Shown: one piece after another, positions 57,251 through 63,822 of the stretch
Layout: the number at the start of each line of letters is the position of its first letter
Numbering within the stretch: position 1 is the first letter of the stretch
Source of the DNA: a virus
Length of the DNA: 64,000 nucleotides
Virus record (IMG/VR): IMGVR_UViG_3300042445_001340
Location: 1 to 64,000 of that record
Direction: 5' to 3' (one strand)
The notes under the pieces: model-generated
The model's input: only the letters and a program-made list of their open reading frames with translations
Told to the model about the DNA's origin: nothing
The model's database searches: none
Made by a program: the position numbers and the translations under genes

Positions 57251-57421
57251 TGGATCGGGCAGGACTCGAACCTGCTACAATAAATTATACAACACACGAC
57301 CATGTATTCGAACTCAGGCTGAATTGTAGCTGATTACGCCGTTGCAGGGCCAGGGTCAACTATCTACATTCAAAAGTGTTGTATGCCGGCTTTGTGCTTT
57401 AACCATATAAGCTACCGATCC
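57248..57421 (-). tRNA. tRNA gene with about 100-base insertion
   Basis: Acceptor GGATCGG/CCGATCC, D-arm GCTT/AAGC, T-arm GCAGG-TTCGAGT-CCTGC and CCA are canonical. Between D- and T-arms are about 125 bases instead of about 22, organised by ATACAACAC/GTGTTGTAT and GTAG/CTAC helices. No anticodon can be read. Tyr is the only amino acid missing from the array, so a split or inserted tRNA-Tyr is one option. Confidence 0.65.
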
Positions 57422-57505
57422 ATATAAAAACACATTTAAACCGTCCTTCAACGCTAGTCGCTATCTCCCTTACTAGAGGGCGGAACAGTATGTGCTTTTA
57501 TATGG
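57420..57505 (-). ncRNA. Structured spacer with 16-bp arms (E5)
   Basis: CCATATAAAAGCACAT (RNA sense, 57505-57490) pairs with ATGTGTTTTTATATGG (57435-57420) with one G-U. The second arm ends in the first two G of the 174-base tRNA. Inside: a CCCTCTAGTAAGGG-type hairpin. Confidence 0.6.
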
Positions 57506-57690
57506 AGACACTCCCTAAAGTGTCCCAATATAGTCTTGTGTCAGGATGACAGTCCTGCTGTATCTTAGAATATCCAAACATTCCCTCTACAGCGGCGGGA
57601 CGTTTATTTTACAAAGACGGGGCTTTCACCCGTTTCGACCGAAGTGTGCTGCTAACCACTAGGGATGTGGCAACAAGCATGGCGGGACTT
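57506..57690 (-). ncRNA. Unassigned structured spacer (R7)
   Basis: About 185 bases without a gene. Hairpins GACACT/AGTGTC just before a CCA, CAGGA/TCCTG (57542-57557) and ACGGG-(7)-CCCGT (T-arm-like). No tRNA could be closed here. Confidence 0.4.
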
Positions 57691-57692
57691 AT

Positions 57693-57890
57693 TTAGTTAG
57701 TACTTTTATATACTTTGATTGCTTCAGCATCTAAGCTAGCATAAACACGAAACTTGTCTCGACCTACTCGATCATAAAGATCGCCTGCCATGCACTCTAG
57801 CCGCACAAGTTTCTCGATTGAAATTAGTGTGCAGTTAACGTAGCGTGACATAAAAGCATTTATAAGAAAGTCGCGTGAATAGCCACTCAT
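57693..57890 (-). CDS. Small conserved phage protein
   Basis: A 65-residue protein (YSRDFLINAFMSRYVNCTLI, then FRVYASLDAEAIKVY). GGAG site. Its leader, including the -10 box, is nearly the same as that of the upstream gene at 58247. Function unknown. Confidence 0.7.
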   Translation of the reverse strand: MSGYSRDFLINAFMSRYVNCTLISIEKLVRLECMAGDLYDRVGRDKFRVYASLDAEAIKVYKSTN

Positions 57891-57902
57891 AAGTTCTCCA
57901 AA

Positions 57903-58247
57903 TCAGTCTATATTATAAAGCATTTCGGCTACTTCGTCAAGTGTTAAAACACGAATCTTAGTATCGCCGCGATCATCGGCCTGTTTTAGCCAATTTGCTA
58001 ATACTCCGTGCATTAAGCCACTCAAGTGGTAGTTGTTGTTATGACAGCGGTATGTGCTGCCTGAATAACCGTCGAACTCAAACCAGTCTTCAACCTTACG
58101 TGTAACAGTAATGCCACTATTAAGTTTCCAGCAATTCGACCCAGCAAAGCCGCCGTACCAGCCAGCAAATACTTTGCGGATTGGTGTTTCAAGTTCAGGT
58201 GCGTCAAATTCTAGCACAACCCAAACGTCTGGTGTATAGGTACTCAT
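57903..58247 (-). CDS. Conserved phage protein
   Basis: A 114-residue protein: VWVVLEFDAPELETPIRKVF, AGWYGGFAGSNCWKLNSGI, STYRCHNNNYHLSGLM. Beta-rich with an aromatic core; recurrent in large phages without known role. Its 3' end contains the promoter of the next gene. Confidence 0.7.
   Translation of the reverse strand: MSTYTPDVWVVLEFDAPELETPIRKVFAGWYGGFAGSNCWKLNSGITVTRKVEDWFEFDGYSGSTYRCHNNNYHLSGLMHGVLANWLKQADDRGDTKIRVLTLDEVAEMLYNID
57912..57940 (-). promoter_or_regulatory. Promoter inside the 3' end of the 58247 gene
   Basis: TTGACG, 17-bp spacer, TATAAT on the minus strand, ahead of the 57890 gene. Confidence 0.75.
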
Positions 58248-58270
58248 ATTATTTCTCCAAATCAGACTAT

Positions 58271-58299
58271 ATTATAATCTGATTTAAGCAAATGTTCAA
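58271..58299 (-). promoter_or_regulatory. Promoter inside an 8-bp inverted repeat
   Basis: TTGAAC, 17-bp spacer, TATAAT on the minus strand. Arms AAATCAGA (58259-58266) and TCTGATTT (58278-58285) enclose the -10 box. Confidence 0.85.
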
Positions 58300-58309
58300 G
58301 TTTGAATTT

Positions 58310-58384
58310 TGGTACGCCGTGCAGGAATCGAACCCGCATAAAGGGCTTAGAAGACCCGTGTATTATCCGTTATACGAACAGCGT
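58310..58384 (-). tRNA. tRNA-Arg(TCT)
   Basis: Acceptor ACGCTGT/ACGGCGT, anticodon stem CGGGT/GCCCT, loop CTTCTAA, CCA encoded. First tRNA of the array in the direction of transcription. Confidence 0.94.
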
Positions 58385-58389
58385 ATTGT

Positions 58390-58848
58390 TTACATTTTTA
58401 CAGTAACTGGGCCATATGGTACAAACAGTTCAGCTTCAAACATCTGCACAAGTTCAGGGTCCATGTACTCAAAGTTGTCTGGAATGTTTAGCACAATAGC
58501 TTTAGATTCTATTTGTTCCAACAATTCACGATGACCCAAAAAGTTATCTTCCAGTTGCCACTGATTTTCGCCGTTAACAAACACAATCTTTTCTGCCCAG
58601 TTAATCAAGTTGGCACTACAAGGAATCAGGGCGTAGTTAAAGTTTGAACCACAACTACGTGCATTGATTCCACGCTGTACAGCTAGAGCAGCGCCGGTTG
58701 GGCTTCGCAAGAGGCCAGCACTGCACACAAACAACCAACGAGGACGATCACTTTGAAAGTGATTGGCATAAGGTGCTGTAGTTTTAAAGATAGTGTCATT
58801 TTTAGTACCGGCTGCAAATTCGCGTAAGTTTGGGTTAGTTGGATTCAT
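58390..58848 (-). CDS. Protein-tyrosine-phosphatase-like protein
   Basis: A 152-residue protein. FVCSAGLLRSPTGAAL (Cys-x5-Arg-Ser loop, about residues 42-49) is the low-molecular-weight phosphatase active site; DPELVQMFEAEL near the end. Matches the short predicted tyrosine phosphatases found in phages and bacteria. Possibly modifies host signalling; substrate unknown. Confidence 0.75.
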   Translation of the reverse strand: MNPTNPNLREFAAGTKNDTIFKTTAPYANHFQSDRPRWLFVCSAGLLRSPTGAALAVQRGINARSCGSNFNYALIPCSANLINWAEKIVFVNGENQWQLEDNFLGHRELLEQIESKAIVLNIPDNFEYMDPELVQMFEAELFVPYGPVTVKM

Positions 58849-58852
58849 GGTA

Positions 58853-59860
58853 TTATGTTAGTTGTTTGATTAGTTGAGTGCTTGATAAGTTTTTTTGTTT
58901 TGATTCACACATTATATCAGCGTGTGAACTAAAAGTCAAGGCCCAGCTATTCACTGCTGAATTCCAGTAGTAGTCGCTGTGGGCACGAAGTTTAGCTGCT
59001 GTAAAGCCTAGAGCTTTGAGTTGTTGCAAATCTGGTCTAGTGCTTGGATCGTGTTCAACCAAGCAATCTTCACGGCTGACACTATAGTGTATAACAGGAC
59101 GCACACCGCGCCAGCTATCGCACACACGCTTAAAACGTTGATCAGTAGGTTCAATGTATTCTCCGGTGTTAATCCAGTGGTGGTGAATGTCAAGCACTAA
59201 GGCACAGGTGTCTACCAGCTCTAGACTTGCATCAAGACCCCAGGTAAACTCGGCATTTTCGATTGTTAAACAATTGCGTGCTTCGGGACTAAGACGACGC
59301 ATAGCAGCTTTGATACCTTGTGGGCCTAGCTTACCACCAACGTGCACATTGCATTTGAAGTCTTGAAATGTTTTGCCATAACCCATATAACGAATTAAGT
59401 CGGCATGATACTCGAACTCGGTAATTGAATTCTCAACAACACCAGGATTCTCCGATGCAAGCACACAAAACTGGCCTGGATGGAAACTCAGTCGAATATC
59501 GTGTTCGCGAGCAAACTCGCCACACATGGCTAAGTGAGCTTCAATCTTGGCAATAACGTCTGGCTGAAAGTAAAAAGGCATATAGTCATCATGAGTATAT
59601 GCTGGTAGCAAGTCACTGGTAATACGAAACATACGCTGGTTTGCTGGCTGCTTGGCAACCCACTTCAACTGACGATAGAACGCATTTAGGTTGTGATCTA
59701 GCAAACCCCACAACTTGGCACGTGTTGCATCCTCAGTCTGGCGAGCCAAGTATGTAATGGTTGTGGACTTGGTATTCAAGTCTGGGTGTGCAGTATCGTG
59801 TTCAGTTTGGATTTTGCAAGCAAAACCAATGCGCTTGATATTTGGATTAAATGAGTTCAT
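58853..59860 (-). CDS. uvsE: UV damage endonuclease
   Basis: A 335-residue TIM-barrel nuclease of the UvsE/UVDE family. Motifs IGFACKIQ, FRITSDLLPAYTHD, RLSFHPGQFCVLAS (metal His), NVHVGGKLG, LTIENAEFTWG, LDIHHHWINTG and KLRAHSDY supply the three-metal site. It nicks DNA 5' of UV photoproducts, useful to a phage in sunlit water. Own consensus promoter at 59868. Confidence 0.92.
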   Translation of the reverse strand: MNSFNPNIKRIGFACKIQTEHDTAHPDLNTKSTTITYLARQTEDATRAKLWGLLDHNLNAFYRQLKWVAKQPANQRMFRITSDLLPAYTHDDYMPFYFQPDVIAKIEAHLAMCGEFAREHDIRLSFHPGQFCVLASENPGVVENSITEFEYHADLIRYMGYGKTFQDFKCNVHVGGKLGPQGIKAAMRRLSPEARNCLTIENAEFTWGLDASLELVDTCALVLDIHHHWINTGEYIEPTDQRFKRVCDSWRGVRPVIHYSVSREDCLVEHDPSTRPDLQQLKALGFTAAKLRAHSDYYWNSAVNSWALTFSSHADIMCESKQKNLSSTQLIKQLT

Positions 59861-59867
59861 AGTGACA

Positions 59868-59896
59868 ATTATATCAAATATAACAGACTATGTCAA
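59868..59896 (-). promoter_or_regulatory. Consensus promoter for uvsE
   Basis: TTGACA, 17-bp spacer, TATAAT on the minus strand; CATAGT/ACTATG arms bracket it, the latter reaching the start codon. Confidence 0.9.
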
Positions 59897-59904
59897 ATGT
59901 AAAA

Positions 59905-60138
59905 TTAACGACCAACTAACCCAAAGCAGATTCGGCAAACTGGAAAATCATCGGTGTCGGTTTTATGATCAGTGCCCCAGATACCGCAGTGTGAACATTC
60001 TTTTACCCAATGTTCTAGCAGGTAATCATCGACATCTTCTATGTCAACGCCTGCGTCGTGGCAGGCTTGGGTTAGGGTCTTGCGAGTACCGGTTAGCTGT
60101 TTAGTTAGTCTGCGGTAGTTTGGGTTTGTATCTGTCAT
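59905..60138 (-). CDS. Small zinc-ribbon protein
   Basis: A 77-residue protein. A helical N-terminus is followed by CSHCGIW and CRICFGL, a four-Cys zinc ribbon. Overlaps the upstream DUF5664 gene by 38 bases. Likely nucleic-acid or protein binding; unknown. Confidence 0.7.
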   Translation of the reverse strand: MTDTNPNYRRLTKQLTGTRKTLTQACHDAGVDIEDVDDYLLEHWVKECSHCGIWGTDHKTDTDDFPVCRICFGLVGR

Positions 60139-60499
60139 CTAGGTGGGGGTGAGTTTTCTCAAATTCTAGTAGGAACATAATACAGCAGGCTGCATGAGCC
60201 AAGTGCGATAGGCCCGATTCAGGGTCACAGTCTTCACCATCATTAAATGCTGTAATGTGTCGCATTGCTGCGGCTAAGGGTCGGCTCCAGGCAAAGCCTG
60301 CACGCCAGTTGTGGGCTGCGTACTTTTCTGCACCAAAAGCCAACACAGCTGCTGTTTGGTTCATGGCTTCAGTACTCAGCAAGTTAAGTGGTAGTTTGTT
60401 TTGGTCGAATTTTAGTGCAGTTCCAGCAGGCATTTTATCCTCGGGTTGTGGAAATTCACCAAATACTTGTTTGTGTTCGAGGTCTTCTAGTTTAGGCAT
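60101..60499 (-). CDS. dATP/dGTP diphosphohydrolase-like protein (DUF5664)
   Basis: A 132-residue protein: LKFDQNKLPLNLLSTEAM, VLAFGAEKYAAHNWRAG, MRHITAFNDGEDCDPESG, LSHLAHAACCIMFLLEF. This is the DUF5664 block (all-helical, MazG-like metal site). Expected to hydrolyse purine dNTPs; relatives occur both in phages with modified purines and in ordinary phages. Confidence 0.8.
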   Translation of the reverse strand: MPKLEDLEHKQVFGEFPQPEDKMPAGTALKFDQNKLPLNLLSTEAMNQTAAVLAFGAEKYAAHNWRAGFAWSRPLAAAMRHITAFNDGEDCDPESGLSHLAHAACCIMFLLEFEKTHPHLDDRYKPKLPQTN

Positions 60500-60647
60500 T
60501 GTTTTGTGTTGGTTTAGGTTTTAGTAGAGCACACACTTTAGCTGGGCTGATTTCTTTTACGTCTACTAGCGGCTCTAATTTGTTGCGCTTGCAATAAACA
60601 AGGTACGCTTGTAGTGAGTAGGTTTTAATAAACTCGCTGAATTTCAT
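60492..60647 (-). CDS. Small basic hypothetical protein
   Basis: Start at 60647 (MKFSEFIKTYSLQAYLVYCK), because the frame upstream crosses the promoter at 60679. The 51-residue product overlaps the next gene by 8 bases. Unknown. Confidence 0.6.
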   Translation of the reverse strand: MKFSEFIKTYSLQAYLVYCKRNKLEPLVDVKEISPAKVCALLKPKPTQNNA

Positions 60648-60678
60648 AAATAAAAATCCCAGATGTGCTAGAGTAGTA

Positions 60679-60707
60679 ATTATATCACGGCGGTACCACC
60701 AAGTCAA
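60679..60707 (-). promoter_or_regulatory. First minus-strand promoter of the left-going block
   Basis: TTGACT, 17-bp spacer, TATAAT on the minus strand; a GGTGGTACCGCC dyad lies in the spacer. Back-to-back with the plus-strand promoter at 60752. Confidence 0.85.
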
Positions 60708-60751
60708 TACAAAATTTTCTTATGCTGATTGGCGCAGGCAAAATTTTTGAC

Positions 60752-60780
60752 TTGTTTACGCAATGTGTTTGAGTTATAAT
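60752..60780 (+). promoter_or_regulatory. Divergent plus-strand promoter
   Basis: TTGTTT, 17-bp spacer, TATAAT (60775-60780). Confidence 0.75.
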
Positions 60781-60810
60781 GTAACTTCACGCATAATTTT
60801 AAAAGAAAAT

Positions 60811-61074
60811 ATGGATATTAATCTGCTCGTACAACGATTAAAACACGGAGATAGTTATATCGTGCAAGATGGGGATAATGATCCTTATCAAGTAAATACT
60901 CCCCCAACACATATAACTATTAAAGCAGCAGATGTTATAGTTGCTTTACACAATCAAACTCAACAGTCTAACGAAGCTATGCTTAATTTGCAGCGTCAAT
61001 TACAAGAATTAACACAAGTTTATGAAACACTTCGAAATTCTAGTTCTACTACAGCACCTAGCAGAGAAGCTTGA
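60811..61074 (+). CDS. Hypothetical protein with coiled end
   Basis: Start at 60811 (MDINLLVQRLKHGDSYIVQD); the ATG at 60763 would precede the -10 box. The 87-residue protein has a short beta domain and a helical Gln-rich end. First gene of the right-going block. Confidence 0.65.
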   Translation: MDINLLVQRLKHGDSYIVQDGDNDPYQVNTPPTHITIKAADVIVALHNQTQQSNEAMLNLQRQLQELTQVYETLRNSSSTTAPSREA

Positions 61075-61133
61075 TAATGGTGGAGGCACTGCACTAGAGC
61101 AACGTAGCTTTGACTGTATAATGGAGATCTTAA

Positions 61134-61595
61134 ATGAAAACATTCAAACTAGGACTACTAGCACTTGCGCTGCTGAGCAGTATAGGGCTTGGAACTGGTT
61201 CCCTGGTAACACCAAAAACCCAGTATGCTAGCAGAATAGAAATAAACTGTTTGGCCAAGAATATCTATCACGAAGCTCGTGGTGAATCACTGCAAGGACA
61301 AATTGCTGTTGCACAAGTTACTGTTAATCGTGTTGTTAGTGGTAAGTTTCAAAACAATATCTGCAATGTTGTTTATGCTCCCAGTCAATTTTCGTGGACT
61401 ATTGGCCGCACAAAAAAGATCAAGGACACTAAAGCCTGGGAAGCGTCAGTGGCCATTGCTACTGCTGTACTAACTAAATCAATAGACTTGCCAAACTTTA
61501 AAGCCCTTTACTTTCATACCAAACAAGTTAGACCAAGCTGGAAATACAGCAAGCGTGTGGTAGCTGTTATTGGAAATCATATTTTTTACAGTTGA
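61134..61595 (+). CDS. Exported cell-wall hydrolase, SleB-like
   Basis: A 153-residue protein with signal peptide (LGLLALALLSSIGLGTGS) and the hydrolase_2/SleB domain: LAKNIYHEARGESLQGQIAV with the catalytic Glu, FSWTIG, ALYFHT. It acts on peptidoglycan from the periplasm. Separate from the late lysin cluster, so it could act early. GGAG site. Confidence 0.85.
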   Translation: MKTFKLGLLALALLSSIGLGTGSLVTPKTQYASRIEINCLAKNIYHEARGESLQGQIAVAQVTVNRVVSGKFQNNICNVVYAPSQFSWTIGRTKKIKDTKAWEASVAIATAVLTKSIDLPNFKALYFHTKQVRPSWKYSKRVVAVIGNHIFYS

Positions 61596-61620
61596 ACGCT
61601 ATAGCTTAATGTGTTATAAT
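61592..61620 (+). promoter_or_regulatory. Promoter inside an 11-bp inverted repeat
   Basis: TTGAAC, 17-bp spacer, TATAAT (61615-61620). Arms CTTAATGTGTT (61605-61615) and AACACATTAAG (61622-61632) centre on the -10 box. Confidence 0.85.
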
Positions 61621-61642
61621 AAACACATTAAGGAACAAATTT

Positions 61643-62398
61643 ATGAAAATCAGACTACTTTCAGACTTGCACACAGAATTCCGTTTGCCTTACAAAACTC
61701 ACGCTATGAGTGAATATCGTGGGGAAGATGTGCTTGTGCTTGCAGGCGACATTGCATCAGGCTCAACCAACACAATGGACGTCATCAAACACTTCTTGGA
61801 CTGCGGTTTCCCAGAAATCGTGTATGTGCCAGGCAACCACGAGTACTATGGTACTGGTTTTGACGAGTTCAACACTAAAATGGAAAACAAGTGCTTTGAG
61901 TTTGACAACGTGCACTTTTTAAATCCAGGCACTGTGACTATCAAAGGCGTGCAATTTGTTGGGGGCACACTGTGGACTAACTTTGACGCTAATCCATTTA
62001 GCCAGTCAGCAGCCAAGCGCGGCATTAACGACTTCAGAGTAATCAGAGACTTTGATGTTAACCGCTGTGCACAAACTTACTACCAACACCTTGACTATAT
62101 CAAAGACCAATACGAACAACGTAACGACCGCAAGGTCGTGGTTGTCACACACTTTTTGCCAGCTCGTGAGTGCATTGCACCACGGTGGCGTGGAGCAAAC
62201 TTACTAAATGACTACTTTGCTAACAATCTTGGTGAGTATATTGCCACTATGTCTGATACTACTTGGCTTTTTGGACACACTCATGATGCTACTGATATTG
62301 TGCTTGGTGATACTCGTGTGGTTGCTAATCCTCATGGCTACTACAATGCACTAAATGACGGTGTTGGTTTTGACCCATTTAAAACTATTGAGGTCTAA
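61643..62398 (+). CDS. Metallophosphoesterase
   Basis: A 251-residue calcineurin-like phosphoesterase: LLSDLHTEF, VLAGDIASG, YVPGNHEYYG, VVTHFLPA, WLFGHTHDATD. Third protein of this superfamily in the window. Close in size to predicted phosphohydrolases of unknown substrate. Driven by the palindromic promoter at 61592. Confidence 0.88.
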   Translation: MKIRLLSDLHTEFRLPYKTHAMSEYRGEDVLVLAGDIASGSTNTMDVIKHFLDCGFPEIVYVPGNHEYYGTGFDEFNTKMENKCFEFDNVHFLNPGTVTIKGVQFVGGTLWTNFDANPFSQSAAKRGINDFRVIRDFDVNRCAQTYYQHLDYIKDQYEQRNDRKVVVVTHFLPARECIAPRWRGANLLNDYFANNLGEYIATMSDTTWLFGHTHDATDIVLGDTRVVANPHGYYNALNDGVGFDPFKTIEV

Positions 62399-62399
62399 A

Positions 62400-62573
62400 G
62401 TGCCTAAAAACTTAAACGACTACATACACAATATGTTATTTGCACTGCTTGGCAGTCAAGAACTGATTGCCAAGTGGTGGACTAGCCCCAATGCCGCGTT
62501 TAGTGGTCAATGCCCACAAGACGTTGACGAAAATACAGTTAAAAATTACCTAGAAAGCCACTGCTTTAGATGA
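62400..62573 (+). CDS. MbcA/ParS-type (DUF2384) antitoxin-like protein
   Basis: GTG start at 62400 with GAGG upstream; earlier codons lie in the phosphoesterase gene. The 57-residue product, LLGSQELIAKWWTSPNAAFS and a short helical end, matches the small toxin-binding domain of MbcA/ParS antitoxins, without their DNA-binding part. No toxin gene is adjacent. It overlaps thyX by 4 bases. Confidence 0.65.
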   Translation: MPKNLNDYIHNMLFALLGSQELIAKWWTSPNAAFSGQCPQDVDENTVKNYLESHCFR

Positions 62574-63496
62574 AAATCGCACAAGAACTTATTACAGCAC
62601 GTATCCTAGCCGATTCAGTTGCACCTGATGGTAGTCGTATGACCACCATGGAAATTGAGTACCCACGATTTGTGTTAGCTGAACTAAACACGCATCGTAT
62701 GCTTTCTAAGAATTCGGCAAGTTCACGAGCTATTCCGGTTAAGGCTATGCACCAACACATGGCGGAAAATCCTGCACAACCTGTGCACTGGGGCAGGAAT
62801 CAGCCTGGTATGCAAGCCAAAGAGGAACTAACCGGCACGGATTTAACTGATGCACAATTTATGTGGCAGCGTGCACAGCAAGATGCCATGCACTGGGCTA
62901 GTCAAATGAGTGAACGTGTAGGGTTACACAAACAAGTAGCCAACCGCATCACAGAGCCTTGGATGATTATGAAAACTGTTATCAGTGGCACAGAGTGGGC
63001 TAACTTTTGGTGGTTGCGTGCTCATGCTGATGCACAGCCAGAAATTCATGAGTTGGCTGTGAAAATGTGGGATGAATATAATCAGAGTGCTCCACAATTA
63101 CTGCATCCAGGTGAATGGCACCTACCTTATGTTAAATCACACCGCTTAAGCAGTGGTGAGCTTATCTATCTAGACGCCGATGATATGCCGATTACAGCTG
63201 AACAAGCCAAGGTCATATCGGCCAGTTGTTGTGCACAGGTCAGCTACCGTAAGTCAGACGACAGCTATGCCAAGGCACACAAGATCTTTCGTCAGCTAAT
63301 CGAATCGCAGCCTTGCCATGCCTCTCCAGTTGAACACCAAGCAACGCCAATGAACATAGACACTATGTGCCGTTTTGAGCCAGAAACTTGGGAGTCTGGT
63401 GTAACTCATGTAAGTGCCAACAGCGACTTGTGGTCAGGCAATTTGCGTGGCTGGATTCAGCATCGCAAACTTATCGCAGGAGAAGCGCAATGGTAA
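62570..63496 (+). CDS. thyX: Flavin-dependent thymidylate synthase
   Basis: A 308-residue ThyX. The FAD motif reads NTHRMLSKNSASSRAIP (family RHRxxSxNxxSxR type); HPGEWHLPY and VSYRKSDD follow. It converts dUMP to dTMP using reduced flavin and methylene-tetrahydrofolate, fed by the dUTPase. Longer than bacterial ThyX, as is usual for the phage form. Confidence 0.9.
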   Translation: MKIAQELITARILADSVAPDGSRMTTMEIEYPRFVLAELNTHRMLSKNSASSRAIPVKAMHQHMAENPAQPVHWGRNQPGMQAKEELTGTDLTDAQFMWQRAQQDAMHWASQMSERVGLHKQVANRITEPWMIMKTVISGTEWANFWWLRAHADAQPEIHELAVKMWDEYNQSAPQLLHPGEWHLPYVKSHRLSSGELIYLDADDMPITAEQAKVISASCCAQVSYRKSDDSYAKAHKIFRQLIESQPCHASPVEHQATPMNIDTMCRFEPETWESGVTHVSANSDLWSGNLRGWIQHRKLIAGEAQW

Positions 63497-63822
63497 ATAG
63501 CTGGATTATTACTCTTGAAGAATGTGGTGAAGACTTAGTTCTTCCGCTATCTGATGAAATACTAAAAGCCGTTGGTTGGCAAATTGGTGACACTATAACA
63601 TGGGAAAAGGGAGTTGGTGAATCATGGACGCTAAAAAAGAAAAACAAAAAGCCTGAGTATGCAGAGTTTGATCGTTGGTTTAACCAACCCGAGGCTTACG
63701 GCTTAAGGTCAGAGCGTTTTTATGACTTGCTGAACAATACCCCTGACCAGCAACAACGATTTGAAATTGCAGAGCTGTGGCTGCTGGCAGCCTGGTTAGC
63801 CGGAAAGGAACAAGCAACATGA
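63490..63822 (+). CDS. Conserved phage protein with AbrB-like start
   Basis: Start at 63490 (MVNSWIITLEECGEDLVLPL), overlapping thyX by 7 bases. The 110-residue product starts with a SpoVT/AbrB-like beta motif (LPLSDEILKAVGWQIGDTI) and continues with a helical acidic part. May bind DNA; unknown. Confidence 0.65.
   Translation: MVNSWIITLEECGEDLVLPLSDEILKAVGWQIGDTITWEKGVGESWTLKKKNKKPEYAEFDRWFNQPEAYGLRSERFYDLLNNTPDQQQRFEIAELWLLAAWLAGKEQAT

Noticed and set aside
57248-57421. Group I intron in a tRNA
   Set aside because: The insertion is about 100 bases, below the size of a group I core, and no P3/P7/P8 set was seen.
61100-61121. TATAAT at 61116 as a promoter for the SleB-like gene
   Set aside because: No acceptable -35 at 16-18 bp; the gene can be read from the promoter at 60752.
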